Shown one piece after another: positions 28,060 through 36,967 of a DNA stretch of 64,000 nt. The notes under the pieces were generated by a model that was given only the letters and a program-made list of their open reading frames with translations, did no database searches and was not told where the DNA came from. Position numbers and translations under genes: made by a program. This stretch comes from Oscillospiraceae bacterium (lineage in GTDB: Bacteria > Bacillota > Clostridia > Saccharofermentanales > Saccharofermentanaceae): positions 1-64,000 of the forward strand of contig CADAKH010000014.1 in NCBI GenBank assembly GCA_902788505.1. The letters are read 5' to 3'. The stretch's first letter is position 1. Each line of letters opens with the position of its first letter.

Positions 28060-29127
28060 TTACGGCAAAGTGATATTTTCGCGGCACGCAGCCACGGATA
28101 TTACAAGTCCCTGAACAGCGGTAGATCTTCTAATAATCAGAGAGCCCTCTTTACCGGCAAGGAAAGCCAATGCGGTAGCCGTGTCATTTCTCTTCTCGGG
28201 AGAGAATGTCATCTCCATCGGAACCTTGGCCTTGGCACGTTTGTCAGAGTCAAACGTCACTATCACCGAGCCGAGTTCATCTGCGATTCCCTTGATGATC
28301 TCACTGTCCCTTGCAGAATAAGTTGATGCGACATATGCGACACCTTCGGGATTGATACGGTGATTAATGAGTGATTTCCTGACCTCAGGGCGGCAGTAAT
28401 CCGGATCGGTCTTCGTCTTTATCTCTATTCCGAGACTTAATATTCTGGGCACGAGGATAAGATTATTGTCATCAGTCTCATCTCCCAGATATGTGCAGGA
28501 AATAAATACGGCAGGAACGGTTCTGCCATCCTTGGATGACTTGTACTGTTTTATGAATTCCTCTCTCATATCGTAAGGATAGCTGTGAAGTGAATAGCTC
28601 ATCGGATCAATGACGGGGTCCGCGAAAACAACCGGAAGATCAGTGTATACATCGATCTTCTCTCCGTTATTGATCATGTTGTTAACCTTCTCGAAAACAG
28701 CACTGTCACTTACCGACATGTTGTATCTTGATACAAGGCCAGTCAGGTCACCTGTTATCTCCGCCTTTTCCTCAAAACCCGAGAAACAGAATGGGCCGAG
28801 CGCTTTGACAACAGCCGAATAAACGGCATCTACACCGGACTCATAAGGTCTGTTTCCGCGTCTTAAAACAGCTGCATATCTGCCTTCGGGTGAAACGGCG
28901 ATTACCGGAAGGTCACGTGTTTTGTCAGTAACGGTCTCTTCCATAGCCTTGATAGCAGCTTCCAGAGGGAGGACCATAACTATGGCACTGTCCACTTCAC
29001 CCTCAGCCAAAACAAAGCTTCCGGTAATAAGTTCAGTGCCGGTGACATATCTTCCGCCAATCTCATTTATGAGCTTCTGGCCGGTTGCAAGCGCTTTAGG
29101 TGATTTACCGTAACAAATAACGTACAT
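28060..29127 (-). CDS. divergent CbiG-like protein (cobalt-precorrin 5A hydrolase family), orphan
   Basis: The 355-residue protein shows the three-part CbiG order. An N-terminal part has LPLEAAIKAMEE and DLPVIAVSPEGRYAAVLRRG (about 53-93). A central part has FEKVNNMINNGEKIDVYTDLP (about 144-165, residues listed by ends). A C-terminal part has LVPRILSLGIEIKTK through VAYVASTYSARDSEIIKGIADELG (about 220-285). In CbiG this family opens the ring lactone of cobalt-precorrin 5A. The Gly-rich GHxGGAN region of typical CbiG is replaced. No other cobalamin gene is in the window, so its role may differ. Confidence 0.55.
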   Translation of the reverse strand: MYVICYGKSPKALATGQKLINEIGGRYVTGTELITGSFVLAEGEVDSAIVMVLPLEAAIKAMEETVTDKTRDLPVIAVSPEGRYAAVLRRGNRPYESGVDAVYSAVVKALGPFCFSGFEEKAEITGDLTGLVSRYNMSVSDSAVFEKVNNMINNGEKIDVYTDLPVVFADPVIDPMSYSLHSYPYDMREEFIKQYKSSKDGRTVPAVFISCTYLGDETDDNNLILVPRILSLGIEIKTKTDPDYCRPEVRKSLINHRINPEGVAYVASTYSARDSEIIKGIADELGSVIVTFDSDKRAKAKVPMEMTFSPEKRNDTATALAFLAGKEGSLIIRRSTAVQGLVISVAACRENITLP

Positions 29128-29210
29128 AGGTTAGACCGCCTCATTGTTTTTCTGATATAACAATATCACTCTTTTGCTAAAATTATTTCAAACAAATGCG
29201 GAGGATATAT

Positions 29211-30182
29211 ATGAAGATAGTTATTCTTGACGGCTCGGCCGCAAATCCGGGAGATATCACATGGGGTGAATTGGAAAAGCTCGGTGAAGTAACCGCTTAC
29301 GATACAACATCCAAAGATCAGCTCATTGAAAGAATGCAGGGCGCGGAAGTTGCCATAACAAACAAAACAGTATTCGATGCCGAAGCTTTCGACAGGCTTC
29401 CTGAACTGAAATACATAGGAGTCCTTGCCACAGGCTATAACGTTGTCGATCTTAAGGCTGCGGCAGATCACGGAGTCACAGTAACCAACGTTCCGGAATA
29501 TGCTACATTTGCGACAGCCCAGCATACCATGGCGCTTCTTCTTGAGCTCACAAATCTTGCAGGCCTTCATTCCGCGACAGTAATGGAGGGGGAATGGGTA
29601 AAATGCCCGCAATTCTGCTATTTTAAGGCTCCTTTGACCGAATTGTGCGGTAAGACACTTCATATTCTCGGACTCGGCAAGATTGGTCAGAGAGTCGCAC
29701 TGATGGCATCAAGCTTCGGTATGAATGTTACGGCAACTCCCCACAACACATCTCTTTTCGGTACAACTGCCGATATCGGCGGCGTTCCGGTAAGATACTT
29801 ATCTTTTGAAGAGGGAGTCAGAAACGCGGATGTGGTATCTCTCCACTGCCCTCTGAATGAGGAAACCAGAGAGATCGTAAACAGCACCTCACTGAGATCT
29901 TTTAAGAAAGGTGCTTTCCTGATCAACTGTGCAAGAGGCCCCGTGATCAACGAGTCTGATGTGCGTGATGCCCTGGACTGCGGTCTTTTGGCCGGATACG
30001 GCGCCGATGTTGTCTCTGTGGAACCCATGAAAGAAGATAACCCTCTGCTCGGTGCTCCCAACTGCATCATCACTCCTCACATTGCCTGGACACCGGTCGA
30101 GACCAGAATACGTCTTATCAGGATGGCTGCAGATAATCTCAAAGCATTTTTAGACGGCAGTCCGATCAACAAAGTCAATTAA
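29211..30182 (+). CDS. D-2-hydroxyacid dehydrogenase, probable glycerate dehydrogenase/hydroxypyruvate reductase
   Basis: The 323-residue NAD(P)-dependent enzyme has the Rossmann motif GLGKIG (154-159) and the catalytic set R242 (NCARGP), E271 (SVEP) and H290 (TPHIAW). The N-terminus (MKIVILDGSAANPGD, ITNKT, YIGVLATGYNVVD) resembles D-glycerate dehydrogenases rather than lactate or phosphoglycerate dehydrogenases. The ATG at 29211 has GGAGG 6 bases before it; an ATG at 29196 would overlap this site and is rejected. It is divergent from the CbiG-like gene. Confidence 0.85.
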   Translation: MKIVILDGSAANPGDITWGELEKLGEVTAYDTTSKDQLIERMQGAEVAITNKTVFDAEAFDRLPELKYIGVLATGYNVVDLKAAADHGVTVTNVPEYATFATAQHTMALLLELTNLAGLHSATVMEGEWVKCPQFCYFKAPLTELCGKTLHILGLGKIGQRVALMASSFGMNVTATPHNTSLFGTTADIGGVPVRYLSFEEGVRNADVVSLHCPLNEETREIVNSTSLRSFKKGAFLINCARGPVINESDVRDALDCGLLAGYGADVVSVEPMKEDNPLLGAPNCIITPHIAWTPVETRIRLIRMAADNLKAFLDGSPINKVN

Positions 30183-30250
30183 CAAAAAACCCCCTATAAC
30201 ACGCCGAGGGCATCCCGGTAAATCGGAATGCCCTCGACATGGAATAAGGG
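30183..30250 (-). terminator. long-stem terminator between convergent genes
   Basis: On the minus strand an almost fully paired stem of about 23 bp, core CGAGGGCAT/ATGCCCTCG (30228-30236 with 30205-30213), extends outward with G-U pairs and one short mismatch, and ends directly before TTTTTTG. It serves the 30360-30992 gene. On the plus strand the same stem lies right after the dehydrogenase stop but lacks a U-tract. Confidence 0.85.
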
Positions 30251-30359
30251 ATAGATTAAGAAAATTGTCATAAATTAATTATTCCGGACACACATCCTCA
30301 AATATGTATCCAGCCAAATTTTAACAAGGAGATTGTTTTTGGTCAAACTATTTTTCATA

Positions 30360-30992
30360 CTATTTTTTTGATGTTTTCAACTGTATGACAAAGCCGGCTG
30401 CACAGAAAGCCACTAAAATCAACACACGGACCAGTGAATAGCTGAGTCCCAGGTCCGTCCCCAAAAATCTTTGTTCAATGATGCCGGCATATTCGACTGA
30501 TGCAATGCTCGACCAGAGGAGCGGAGCAAGCACAGACGAGATCACCCTCGCACCCACAAAAGATGTAAACAGGCTGATAGTCCATTTCTGGGCATAATAT
30601 ACGATTATTCCGATCAATGCACCTACTATAAGTCCAGCCGCGATGGTAAGGACGATCCTGAGTGCGCTGTTCGTTATTCTCTCAAACAGAAAATTAAAAT
30701 CATCGTAAAACCAGAAGGCACAGACTATTGTCGTAACAGCGACCAGCGCCTTCATATAGAGCTTAAACGCAAGTATTCCCAGTCCCAGCGTGAGAACGGC
30801 AAGAAAAATAATCTTTGCCGGGTTGCTCCATTCGATCCCGAGGTCACCAGTCCAGGCAATAAGGAATCTTCCAAGCACAAAGCCTGCAACGCCTCCGGCT
30901 ATGCCCAGACTCAGACGGAAAAGCCTGTAGCCCACAAAACACATAAGGCATCCCGCAATAACTGCGATTATTGTTATTACTATGTCAGACAA
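30360..30992 (-). CDS. DUF4203-like multi-pass membrane protein
   Basis: The 210-residue protein has about seven hydrophobic segments and Gly-rich helices (GYRLFRLSLGIAGGVAGFVLG), reminiscent of DUF4203/TMEM198-type membrane proteins. No catalytic motif is visible. It overlaps the end of the dus gene by 8 bases and is therefore translationally coupled to it. About 110 bases of AT-rich sequence separate its stop from the terminator hairpin; I see no gene in them. The function is unknown. Confidence 0.65.
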   Translation of the reverse strand: MSDIVITIIAVIAGCLMCFVGYRLFRLSLGIAGGVAGFVLGRFLIAWTGDLGIEWSNPAKIIFLAVLTLGLGILAFKLYMKALVAVTTIVCAFWFYDDFNFLFERITNSALRIVLTIAAGLIVGALIGIIVYYAQKWTISLFTSFVGARVISSVLAPLLWSSIASVEYAGIIEQRFLGTDLGLSYSLVRVLILVAFCAAGFVIQLKTSKK

Positions 30993-31986
30993 GTCCTAAT
31001 ATCTCCTTTACCTCTTCAAAGCCCGATGCACTTACCAGGCTTACCTTAAGTCTAGATGAGCCCGGAATACCCTTGATATAGTAAGGCATCACGCTTCTGA
31101 ATTCCCTTACCGCCACATCTTCCGGAAGGTATTTGAGACGTCCTTCCAGTTCACGGAGCAGCATCTCTTTCCTGGCCTGCTCATCAGGATACTTTGGCAT
31201 CTCAGATCCTGCAAGTTCTGCCGTGACCTGCTCAAATATCCAGGGATTCCCCCTGGCAGCTCTGCCGATCATGATACCGTCACAACCGGTTTGTTCAATA
31301 ACTTTCCTTGCAGAAGCGGCATCACATATATCACCGTTTGCAAAAAACGGGATAGGATAATCCCTGACGGCTTCTCTCATCAGAGCTATCGCCTTCACGG
31401 AACTCTCACCATGGTACATCTGCACTCTGGTCCTGCCGTGAACACAGATCATATCACATCCTGCATCAGCCAGAACCTTTGCAAAATCGGGCTTTCCTTC
31501 ATCACCGGCATTAAATCCGGTCCTTGTCTTTACCGTTACCGGGATCTTTTTGCCGAGTCTATCCAAAGTGTTCCTGCATGTCTTAACGATCGAAGAAGCT
31601 CTGTCAGGATCTTCCATAAGAGCACTTCCTGCGCCTGTCTTGACCACTTTCGGAACAGGACAGCCCATGTTTATGTCGATAATGGATACTTCCCTTAGGA
31701 CCGGTGTCTCCATAATGGTTTCTATGGCTGCCTCAAAATCATCAGGATCGGTACCGAACAGCTGAATTGCGGTAATTCCCTCTTCTTCCGGCGAAATTCT
31801 CATATAGCGGAGGCTCTTTTCGACACCGTTATATCTTATGGACCTTGCACTGACAAGCTCTGTCGGACTGTAGCAGGCTCCCATACCGTTACAGATGATC
31901 CTGAACGGAAGACTGCTTATCCCGGCCATCGGACTGAGTGCTATCGGGTTTTTGAGGACAATTTCGCCGATTTTTACCGATTTCAT
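30985..31986 (-). CDS. dus: tRNA-dihydrouridine synthase
   Basis: The 333-residue FMN enzyme reduces uridine in tRNA. Its TIM barrel begins LKNPIALSPMAGISSLPFR, the catalytic cysteine is C109 in INMGCPVPKV, and the FMN-binding stretches VTVKTRTGF, CVHGRTRVQMYHG, FANGDI and MIGRAARGNPWIF are present. It most resembles the DusB-type Firmicute enzymes, but which tRNA positions it modifies cannot be read from sequence. A GTP-binding protein gene lies divergently upstream, with a 109-base gap. Confidence 0.95.
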   Translation of the reverse strand: MKSVKIGEIVLKNPIALSPMAGISSLPFRIICNGMGACYSPTELVSARSIRYNGVEKSLRYMRISPEEEGITAIQLFGTDPDDFEAAIETIMETPVLREVSIIDINMGCPVPKVVKTGAGSALMEDPDRASSIVKTCRNTLDRLGKKIPVTVKTRTGFNAGDEGKPDFAKVLADAGCDMICVHGRTRVQMYHGESSVKAIALMREAVRDYPIPFFANGDICDAASARKVIEQTGCDGIMIGRAARGNPWIFEQVTAELAGSEMPKYPDEQARKEMLLRELEGRLKYLPEDVAVREFRSVMPYYIKGIPGSSRLKVSLVSASGFEEVKEILGLV

Positions 31987-32095
31987 TAAAACTCCTAAAA
32001 AACAAAACTCGTAATAATTGATTTTATACTTTTTCTTGCTTGAAATAGTAACAATTCAGAGACAAAATAGAATCTGTTAAAGAGGTGCATTATTT

Positions 32096-33046
32096 ATGGA
32101 TGATTGTCTGGTTTATTTTTTTACAGGCTTTTTGGACAGCGGCAAGACTTCCGTTATCTGTTCGTGGATCGGCGGAGAGAACTTCAAGAACCGCAATGTA
32201 GTCGTTATCAACACCGAAGAAGGTGAAGAGGAATACATCCAGGAGAACTACGAGGGAGCCAATCCCGTTATTATCAACTGTGATACCGATGACGTCACTA
32301 AAGATATGACTTTCGACATCGAGGCAAAGTACAAGCCCGGTGTCGTTTTCATCGAATGGAACGGTTCCGTATCCCCTGCCGAGTTTTTTGAGAAGGTCGA
32401 TGTGCCTGAGCGTTGGGCTCTTGCAGCTGCTGTCGTAGTTATCGATGCTTCCACCTACGGCGAATATTTCAAGAACATGCAGACATTCTTTGCCGACTAT
32501 TTCAGATACGGCGATACTGTCATATTCAACCGTGTTGATGAAGAGAAAGACAATATCCCGAAGCTCAGAGGTTCTATCAAGGCCGTCAATCCCGGAATGA
32601 GCATCAATTTCCTGGGCAGGGACAATCAGATAATCCGTATCGAGGACCATCTTCCCTTCGATCTCAAGCAGGATCCCTGCAATATCGCAGCTGAGGACTT
32701 CGGTCTTTTCTATACGGACGCTATGGATAACATGGCCAGATATAACGGCAAGAGAGTCAGCCTTATCGGTCAGGCGGTGATCCTCAGGGAGTTCAATGGA
32801 CGCGCTTTCGTCCTTCAGAGACAGGCATATACCTGCTGTGCTGCCGACATTCAGATGATGGGTGTTCTCTGCTTTTATGAATTCAAATCCAATTTCCCTG
32901 CCGGCCAGTGGCTCAAGGTTACGGGAATGGTCAGATATTTTGAAGACGATGACGGACAGGGCGGCAAAGTCAATGTTCCCTGTATCACTGTCGAAGACTA
33001 TGCGATAACAAGCAAGCCGGACAACGAAGTTATTTATTTTAATTGA
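32096..33046 (+). CDS. G3E/CobW-like GTPase fused to a YcgQ/DUF1980-like C-terminal domain
   Basis: The 316-residue protein has a G3E-type P-loop GFLDSGKTS (11-19) and an NRVD base-recognition motif (145-148), but it lacks the C-x-C-C metal motif of COG0523 proteins. After about residue 200 comes a different domain (GKRVSLIGQAVILREFNGRA, TCCAADIQMMG at 246-256, WLKVTGMV, VPCITVEDYAI) that resembles the C-terminal part of YcgQ/TIGR03943 proteins, which accompany YcgR-type permeases. It lies 22 bases upstream of a second COG0523 gene. A role in metal or anion handling at the membrane is inferred. Confidence 0.72.
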   Translation: MDDCLVYFFTGFLDSGKTSVICSWIGGENFKNRNVVVINTEEGEEEYIQENYEGANPVIINCDTDDVTKDMTFDIEAKYKPGVVFIEWNGSVSPAEFFEKVDVPERWALAAAVVVIDASTYGEYFKNMQTFFADYFRYGDTVIFNRVDEEKDNIPKLRGSIKAVNPGMSINFLGRDNQIIRIEDHLPFDLKQDPCNIAAEDFGLFYTDAMDNMARYNGKRVSLIGQAVILREFNGRAFVLQRQAYTCCAADIQMMGVLCFYEFKSNFPAGQWLKVTGMVRYFEDDDGQGGKVNVPCITVEDYAITSKPDNEVIYFN

Positions 33047-33068
33047 CGATAGAAAAGAGGCATTTTTA

Positions 33069-34124
33069 ATGACAAAAGTAGACATTTTCTCAGGATTTCT
33101 GGGAGCAGGCAAAACAACACTTATCAAGAAGCTTATCGCTGACGGTTATAACGGAGCAAAACTCGTCCTTATCGAAAACGAGTTCGGCCAGATCGGTATC
33201 GACGGTGGATTCCTTAAGGAGTCCGGCATCAACATTACCGAGATGAATTCCGGCTGTATCTGCTGCAGCCTTGTGGGAGATTTCGGTACGGCACTCAAGG
33301 ATGTTATCGATCAGTTCGCACCCGACAGGATCCTTATTGAACCTTCCGGTGTAGGCAAGCTCTCCGATGTAGTTGCTGCAGTCAAGCGTGTTGAAGGCAC
33401 CGAGATCTGCGGTACGGTTACGGTAATCGATGCTTCAAAGTGCAGAATCTATCTCAAGAACTTCAAGGAATTCTATGAGAACCAGATCAAGTACGCGGGA
33501 ACTATCATTCTCAGCCGTACAGGAAATATCTCCCAGGAGAAGCTCGATCAGGCAATTGCACTCATCCGTGAGATCAACGATCACTCCCAGATCATCACAA
33601 CCCCCTGGGACGATCTTTCAGGTGTTCAGATCTTAAAGGCCATCGAAGAACCTCTTACTGCCGCTGATATGGCTGCTGCACTTCTCGAAGCCGAACAGCA
33701 TGAGCACGAGCATCATCACCACCATGATCACGGTGAGGACTGTGAATGCGAAGAGTGCAGGCACCATCATCACCACGATGACGATGACGACGATGATGAC
33801 GATCACGACGAGCACGAGCATCACCACCATCATCACGGTCACGATGCAGATGAGATATTCGATTCGATCGGATTTGAAACATCAAGACACTTTACAAAGG
33901 CTGAGATCGAAAATGCTCTGAAGGCATTGGACGACAGCGGGAAATACGGCATGATCCTCCGTTCAAAAGGTATCGTTGCCGGCGAAGACGGTACATGGAT
34001 CCACTTCGATTTCGTACCTGAAGAATCAGAGGTCAGAACAGGCTCATCCGATGTTACCGGCAAGATCGTGGTTATCGGTTCCAAGGTAAACAAGGCTGCA
34101 ATCAAAGAATTATTCGGGATTTAA
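33069..34124 (+). CDS. COG0523 (CobW-type) GTPase with a His/Asp-rich metal-binding insert
   Basis: The 351-residue protein has the P-loop GFLGAGKTT (9-17), the metal motif C63-I-C65-C66, an ENEFG switch region and a CobW C-terminal domain (about 265-351). Between them lies an extreme insert (211-258) with 22 histidines, nine consecutive aspartates and a C-E-C-E-E-C cluster, clearly able to bind transition metal. The base-recognition motif expected as NKxD reads SRTG, which is unusual. COG0523 proteins are metallochaperones or metal-linked regulators, often for zinc. It is co-oriented with the preceding GTPase and with trkA 4 bases downstream. Confidence 0.88.
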   Translation: MTKVDIFSGFLGAGKTTLIKKLIADGYNGAKLVLIENEFGQIGIDGGFLKESGINITEMNSGCICCSLVGDFGTALKDVIDQFAPDRILIEPSGVGKLSDVVAAVKRVEGTEICGTVTVIDASKCRIYLKNFKEFYENQIKYAGTIILSRTGNISQEKLDQAIALIREINDHSQIITTPWDDLSGVQILKAIEEPLTAADMAAALLEAEQHEHEHHHHHDHGEDCECEECRHHHHHDDDDDDDDDHDEHEHHHHHHGHDADEIFDSIGFETSRHFTKAEIENALKALDDSGKYGMILRSKGIVAGEDGTWIHFDFVPEESEVRTGSSDVTGKIVVIGSKVNKAAIKELFGI

Positions 34125-34128
34125 GACT

Positions 34129-35505
34129 ATGGGTAAAAAAGGATTAAAGATCATCGTAGTAGGCGCCGGTAAAGTCGGAGATACTCTCGTAAACAGACTG
34201 GCAGAGGAAGGACACGATCTGGTCATCATCGACAAGAATGTTGACCGTCTTACAGAGCTCGCTAATCTCTGCGACTGCATGGGGATCATCGGCAACGGTG
34301 CAAGCCACGAGGTTCTGGAAGAAGCAGGTATCGCTTCTGCAGATCTCTTTATCTCCGTTACCGAATCAGATGAATTGAACCTTCTGTGCTGCACAATAGC
34401 AAAGCAGTTCAACAGGAATCTTGCAACGATAGCCCGTGTAAGAAACCCTGACTACGGCAAAGAGATCCCTTATCTCAGATCCAAACTGAGCCTTGAGATG
34501 ATCATTAATCCGGAATACGAAGCAGCAGTTGAAGCTGCACGTATCCTCTTCCTCCCTGCAGCGATCTCCATCAATTCTTTCGCACACGGAAGTGCCGAGA
34601 TCGTTAAGATCAAGATACCGGAAGGCAATGTCCTGGACGGTAAGACTATCGCTTATCTGGGCAGCACATATACCAATGATCTTGTCATCGTAGGCGTTGA
34701 GCGCGGCGATGAAGTCACTATTCCTAACGGTTCATTTGAACTCTCAGCAGGAGACATCATATCCTTCGTTGCCACACGCAAGGTTTGTCATACCTTCCTT
34801 AAATCTATCGGATTCAAGACAAACTCCGTAAAGAGCACTATCATGATCGGCGGCGGTAAGTCAGCTTTCTATCTTGCCGACCAGCTTATCAAGGCCGGAA
34901 TCGATGTTAAGATCATCGAGAAGGATCTCGCCCGTTGCGATGAACTCAGTGAGCTTCTTCCCAAGGCAACCATCATCAACGGTGACGGTATCAACGAGTC
35001 ACTTCTTGAAGAGACCGGCATCAGAGATGTCGATTCTGTCGTTGCTATGACGGGCATCGACGAAGAGAATATCATGCTTGCGCTTTTCGCAAGACAGATC
35101 TCCAGAGGCATCAAGTCTGTTACAAAGATCAACAAGATCAGCTTTACCGATGTTATCAACCGCTTGGATCTCGGCAGTGTTATCTACCCCAAGCTGATCA
35201 CTTCGGAAGCAATAATCACATATGCACGTGCAAGACAGGCTTCTATCGGAAGCAACGTAGAAGTAATGTATCATCTTTTCGACGAGCGTGCGGAAGCAAT
35301 CGAATTCAAGGTAATGGAAGCTTCCAATGCCACCGGCAAACAGCTCAAGGATATGAAACTTAAGCCTAATACGCTCGTATCCTTTATCAACCGTTCAGGA
35401 AAGATCATTATTCCGACCGGTATCGATTCAATAGAGGTGGGTGACAGTGTCATGATCGTAACCAAGAACAAGGGCTTTACGACTCTGACCGATATCTTAA
35501 GATGA
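34129..35505 (+). CDS. trkA: Trk potassium uptake system NAD-binding protein TrkA
   Basis: The 458-residue peripheral membrane protein has two RCK units, each an N-terminal Rossmann domain (VVGAGKVGDTL near residue 9 and MIGGGKSAFYLAD near residue 241) followed by a TrkA-C domain. It gates the TrkH channel in response to nucleotides. The start codon lies 4 bases after the previous stop with only a weak ribosome binding site, so coupling is likely. It overlaps trkH by 4 bases (ATGA). Confidence 0.96.
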   Translation: MGKKGLKIIVVGAGKVGDTLVNRLAEEGHDLVIIDKNVDRLTELANLCDCMGIIGNGASHEVLEEAGIASADLFISVTESDELNLLCCTIAKQFNRNLATIARVRNPDYGKEIPYLRSKLSLEMIINPEYEAAVEAARILFLPAAISINSFAHGSAEIVKIKIPEGNVLDGKTIAYLGSTYTNDLVIVGVERGDEVTIPNGSFELSAGDIISFVATRKVCHTFLKSIGFKTNSVKSTIMIGGGKSAFYLADQLIKAGIDVKIIEKDLARCDELSELLPKATIINGDGINESLLEETGIRDVDSVVAMTGIDEENIMLALFARQISRGIKSVTKINKISFTDVINRLDLGSVIYPKLITSEAIITYARARQASIGSNVEVMYHLFDERAEAIEFKVMEASNATGKQLKDMKLKPNTLVSFINRSGKIIIPTGIDSIEVGDSVMIVTKNKGFTTLTDILR

Positions 35506-36965
35506 ACATAAAAATGCTTTTTTACATCTTAGGCAAGGTCCTTCTTATCGAAGGAGTCTTAATGATCTTGCCTGTAGTATGCGGTCTTTTCTACGGCGAA
35601 AGTCAGGTCATATACTACATAGCGCTCGCTGCTATCTACATAGGAGCCGGTTTTCTTATATCGATGAAGAAGCCAAAGAACATGACCATCTTCATTAAAG
35701 ACGGTTGTGTTGCAACAGCGCTTTCATGGCTTGTATTAAGTATCTGCGGATGCATTCCGTTTATGCTCACCAAAGAGATTCCCTCATTCACTGATGCGGT
35801 ATTTGAGACTGTTTCAGGCTTTACCACAACCGGTGCCAGTATACTTACGGATGTTGAGGCTATGTCTCACACATCTCTTATGTGGCGTTCTCTTACTCAC
35901 TGGATCGGAGGCATGGGGGTTCTCGTATTCCTTCTTGCCGTGGTACCTATGGCAGGCGGATCCAACATGAATCTTATGAGAGCAGAGAGCCCCGGGCCTT
36001 CCGTCGGAAAGATAGTACCTAAGGTAAGATCAACTGCCAAGATGCTCTACATCATTTATCTTGCGATCACGGTTTTGGAGATCGTTCTTCTCTTTGCGAC
36101 AGGCATGCCTCTGTTCGACAGTATCTGTTCCGCTTTCGGAACGGCAGGTACCGGTGGTTTCGGTGTAAAGAACGACAGTTTTGCCTCTTATGCACCTCAC
36201 CTTCAGTGGATAGTTGCCGTCTTCATGGTTGTATTCGGAACAAACTTCAATTTCTACTATCTGCTTACCACCAGACAGATCTCCAAAGCATTCAAGATGA
36301 GCGAGGTAAGAGTATATCTGATCGTCATCGCTGTCTCGACTGCGATCATCTGCTTCTCAGTAAGAGAAATGTACGGCAACTTCGGTGAAACCTTGCGACA
36401 CTCTTTCTTCCAAGTATCCTCAATAATTACGACAACAGGATTTGCTACGACCGACTTCGATCTGTGGCCTTCCATAACAAAGTTCATCCTTCTGGGTCTC
36501 ATGATACTCGGTGCCTGCGCAGGTTCCACGGGCGGTGGTATCAAGGTGTCGAGATTCCAGATTATGTTCAAGACGATAAAGCGCGAGATCGAATCCTATA
36601 TTCACCCGAAGACTGTTAAGAGGATCCATCTTGACGGCAAGACGCTTGATACGGATGTGGAGCGCTCTGTAGCTTTGTACTTCTTCATCTACATGATCAT
36701 ATTCGCATCATCAATGTTCATCGTTGCATTTGAAGGTCACGACCTGGTTACGATCTTTTCTTCCGTAGCAGCAACACTTAATAACATCGGCCCGGGTCTT
36801 TCGCTGGTAGGACCTACGCATAACTACAGTTTCTTTTCTCCATTATCGAAGTGGGTATTCATTTTCGATATGCTGGCAGGAAGACTGGAGCTCCTCCCTA
36901 TCATCGTATTCCTTAACCCTGCAACATATAAGGGTATTATCAAAAAGTCTTCAAAGATCGGGTAA
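35502..36965 (+). CDS. trkH: Trk potassium uptake channel protein TrkH
   Basis: The 487-residue integral membrane protein has four pseudo-repeats, each with a P-loop glycine: FTTTGASI, GTAGTGGFGV, TTTGFATTD and NIGPGLSL. These line the K+ filter. It overlaps trkA by 4 bases. Its stop is only 2 bases from the end of the convergent helicase gene, with no terminator between them, so the two transcripts may overlap. Confidence 0.96.
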   Translation: MNIKMLFYILGKVLLIEGVLMILPVVCGLFYGESQVIYYIALAAIYIGAGFLISMKKPKNMTIFIKDGCVATALSWLVLSICGCIPFMLTKEIPSFTDAVFETVSGFTTTGASILTDVEAMSHTSLMWRSLTHWIGGMGVLVFLLAVVPMAGGSNMNLMRAESPGPSVGKIVPKVRSTAKMLYIIYLAITVLEIVLLFATGMPLFDSICSAFGTAGTGGFGVKNDSFASYAPHLQWIVAVFMVVFGTNFNFYYLLTTRQISKAFKMSEVRVYLIVIAVSTAIICFSVREMYGNFGETLRHSFFQVSSIITTTGFATTDFDLWPSITKFILLGLMILGACAGSTGGGIKVSRFQIMFKTIKREIESYIHPKTVKRIHLDGKTLDTDVERSVALYFFIYMIIFASSMFIVAFEGHDLVTIFSSVAATLNNIGPGLSLVGPTHNYSFFSPLSKWVFIFDMLAGRLELLPIIVFLNPATYKGIIKKSSKIG

Positions 36966-36967
36966 TA

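Noticed and set aside
32090..33127. Open frame of 345 codons on the minus strand, opposite the first GTPase gene
   Set aside because: It is fully antisense to a frame with clear GTPase motifs and a ribosome binding site, and shows no recognisable domain; the codon pattern of the plus strand explains it.
33633..33885. Short minus-strand frames rich in Val/Met or Asp/Arg/His
   Set aside because: They are translations of the opposite strand of the His/Asp codon repeats in the metal-binding insert.
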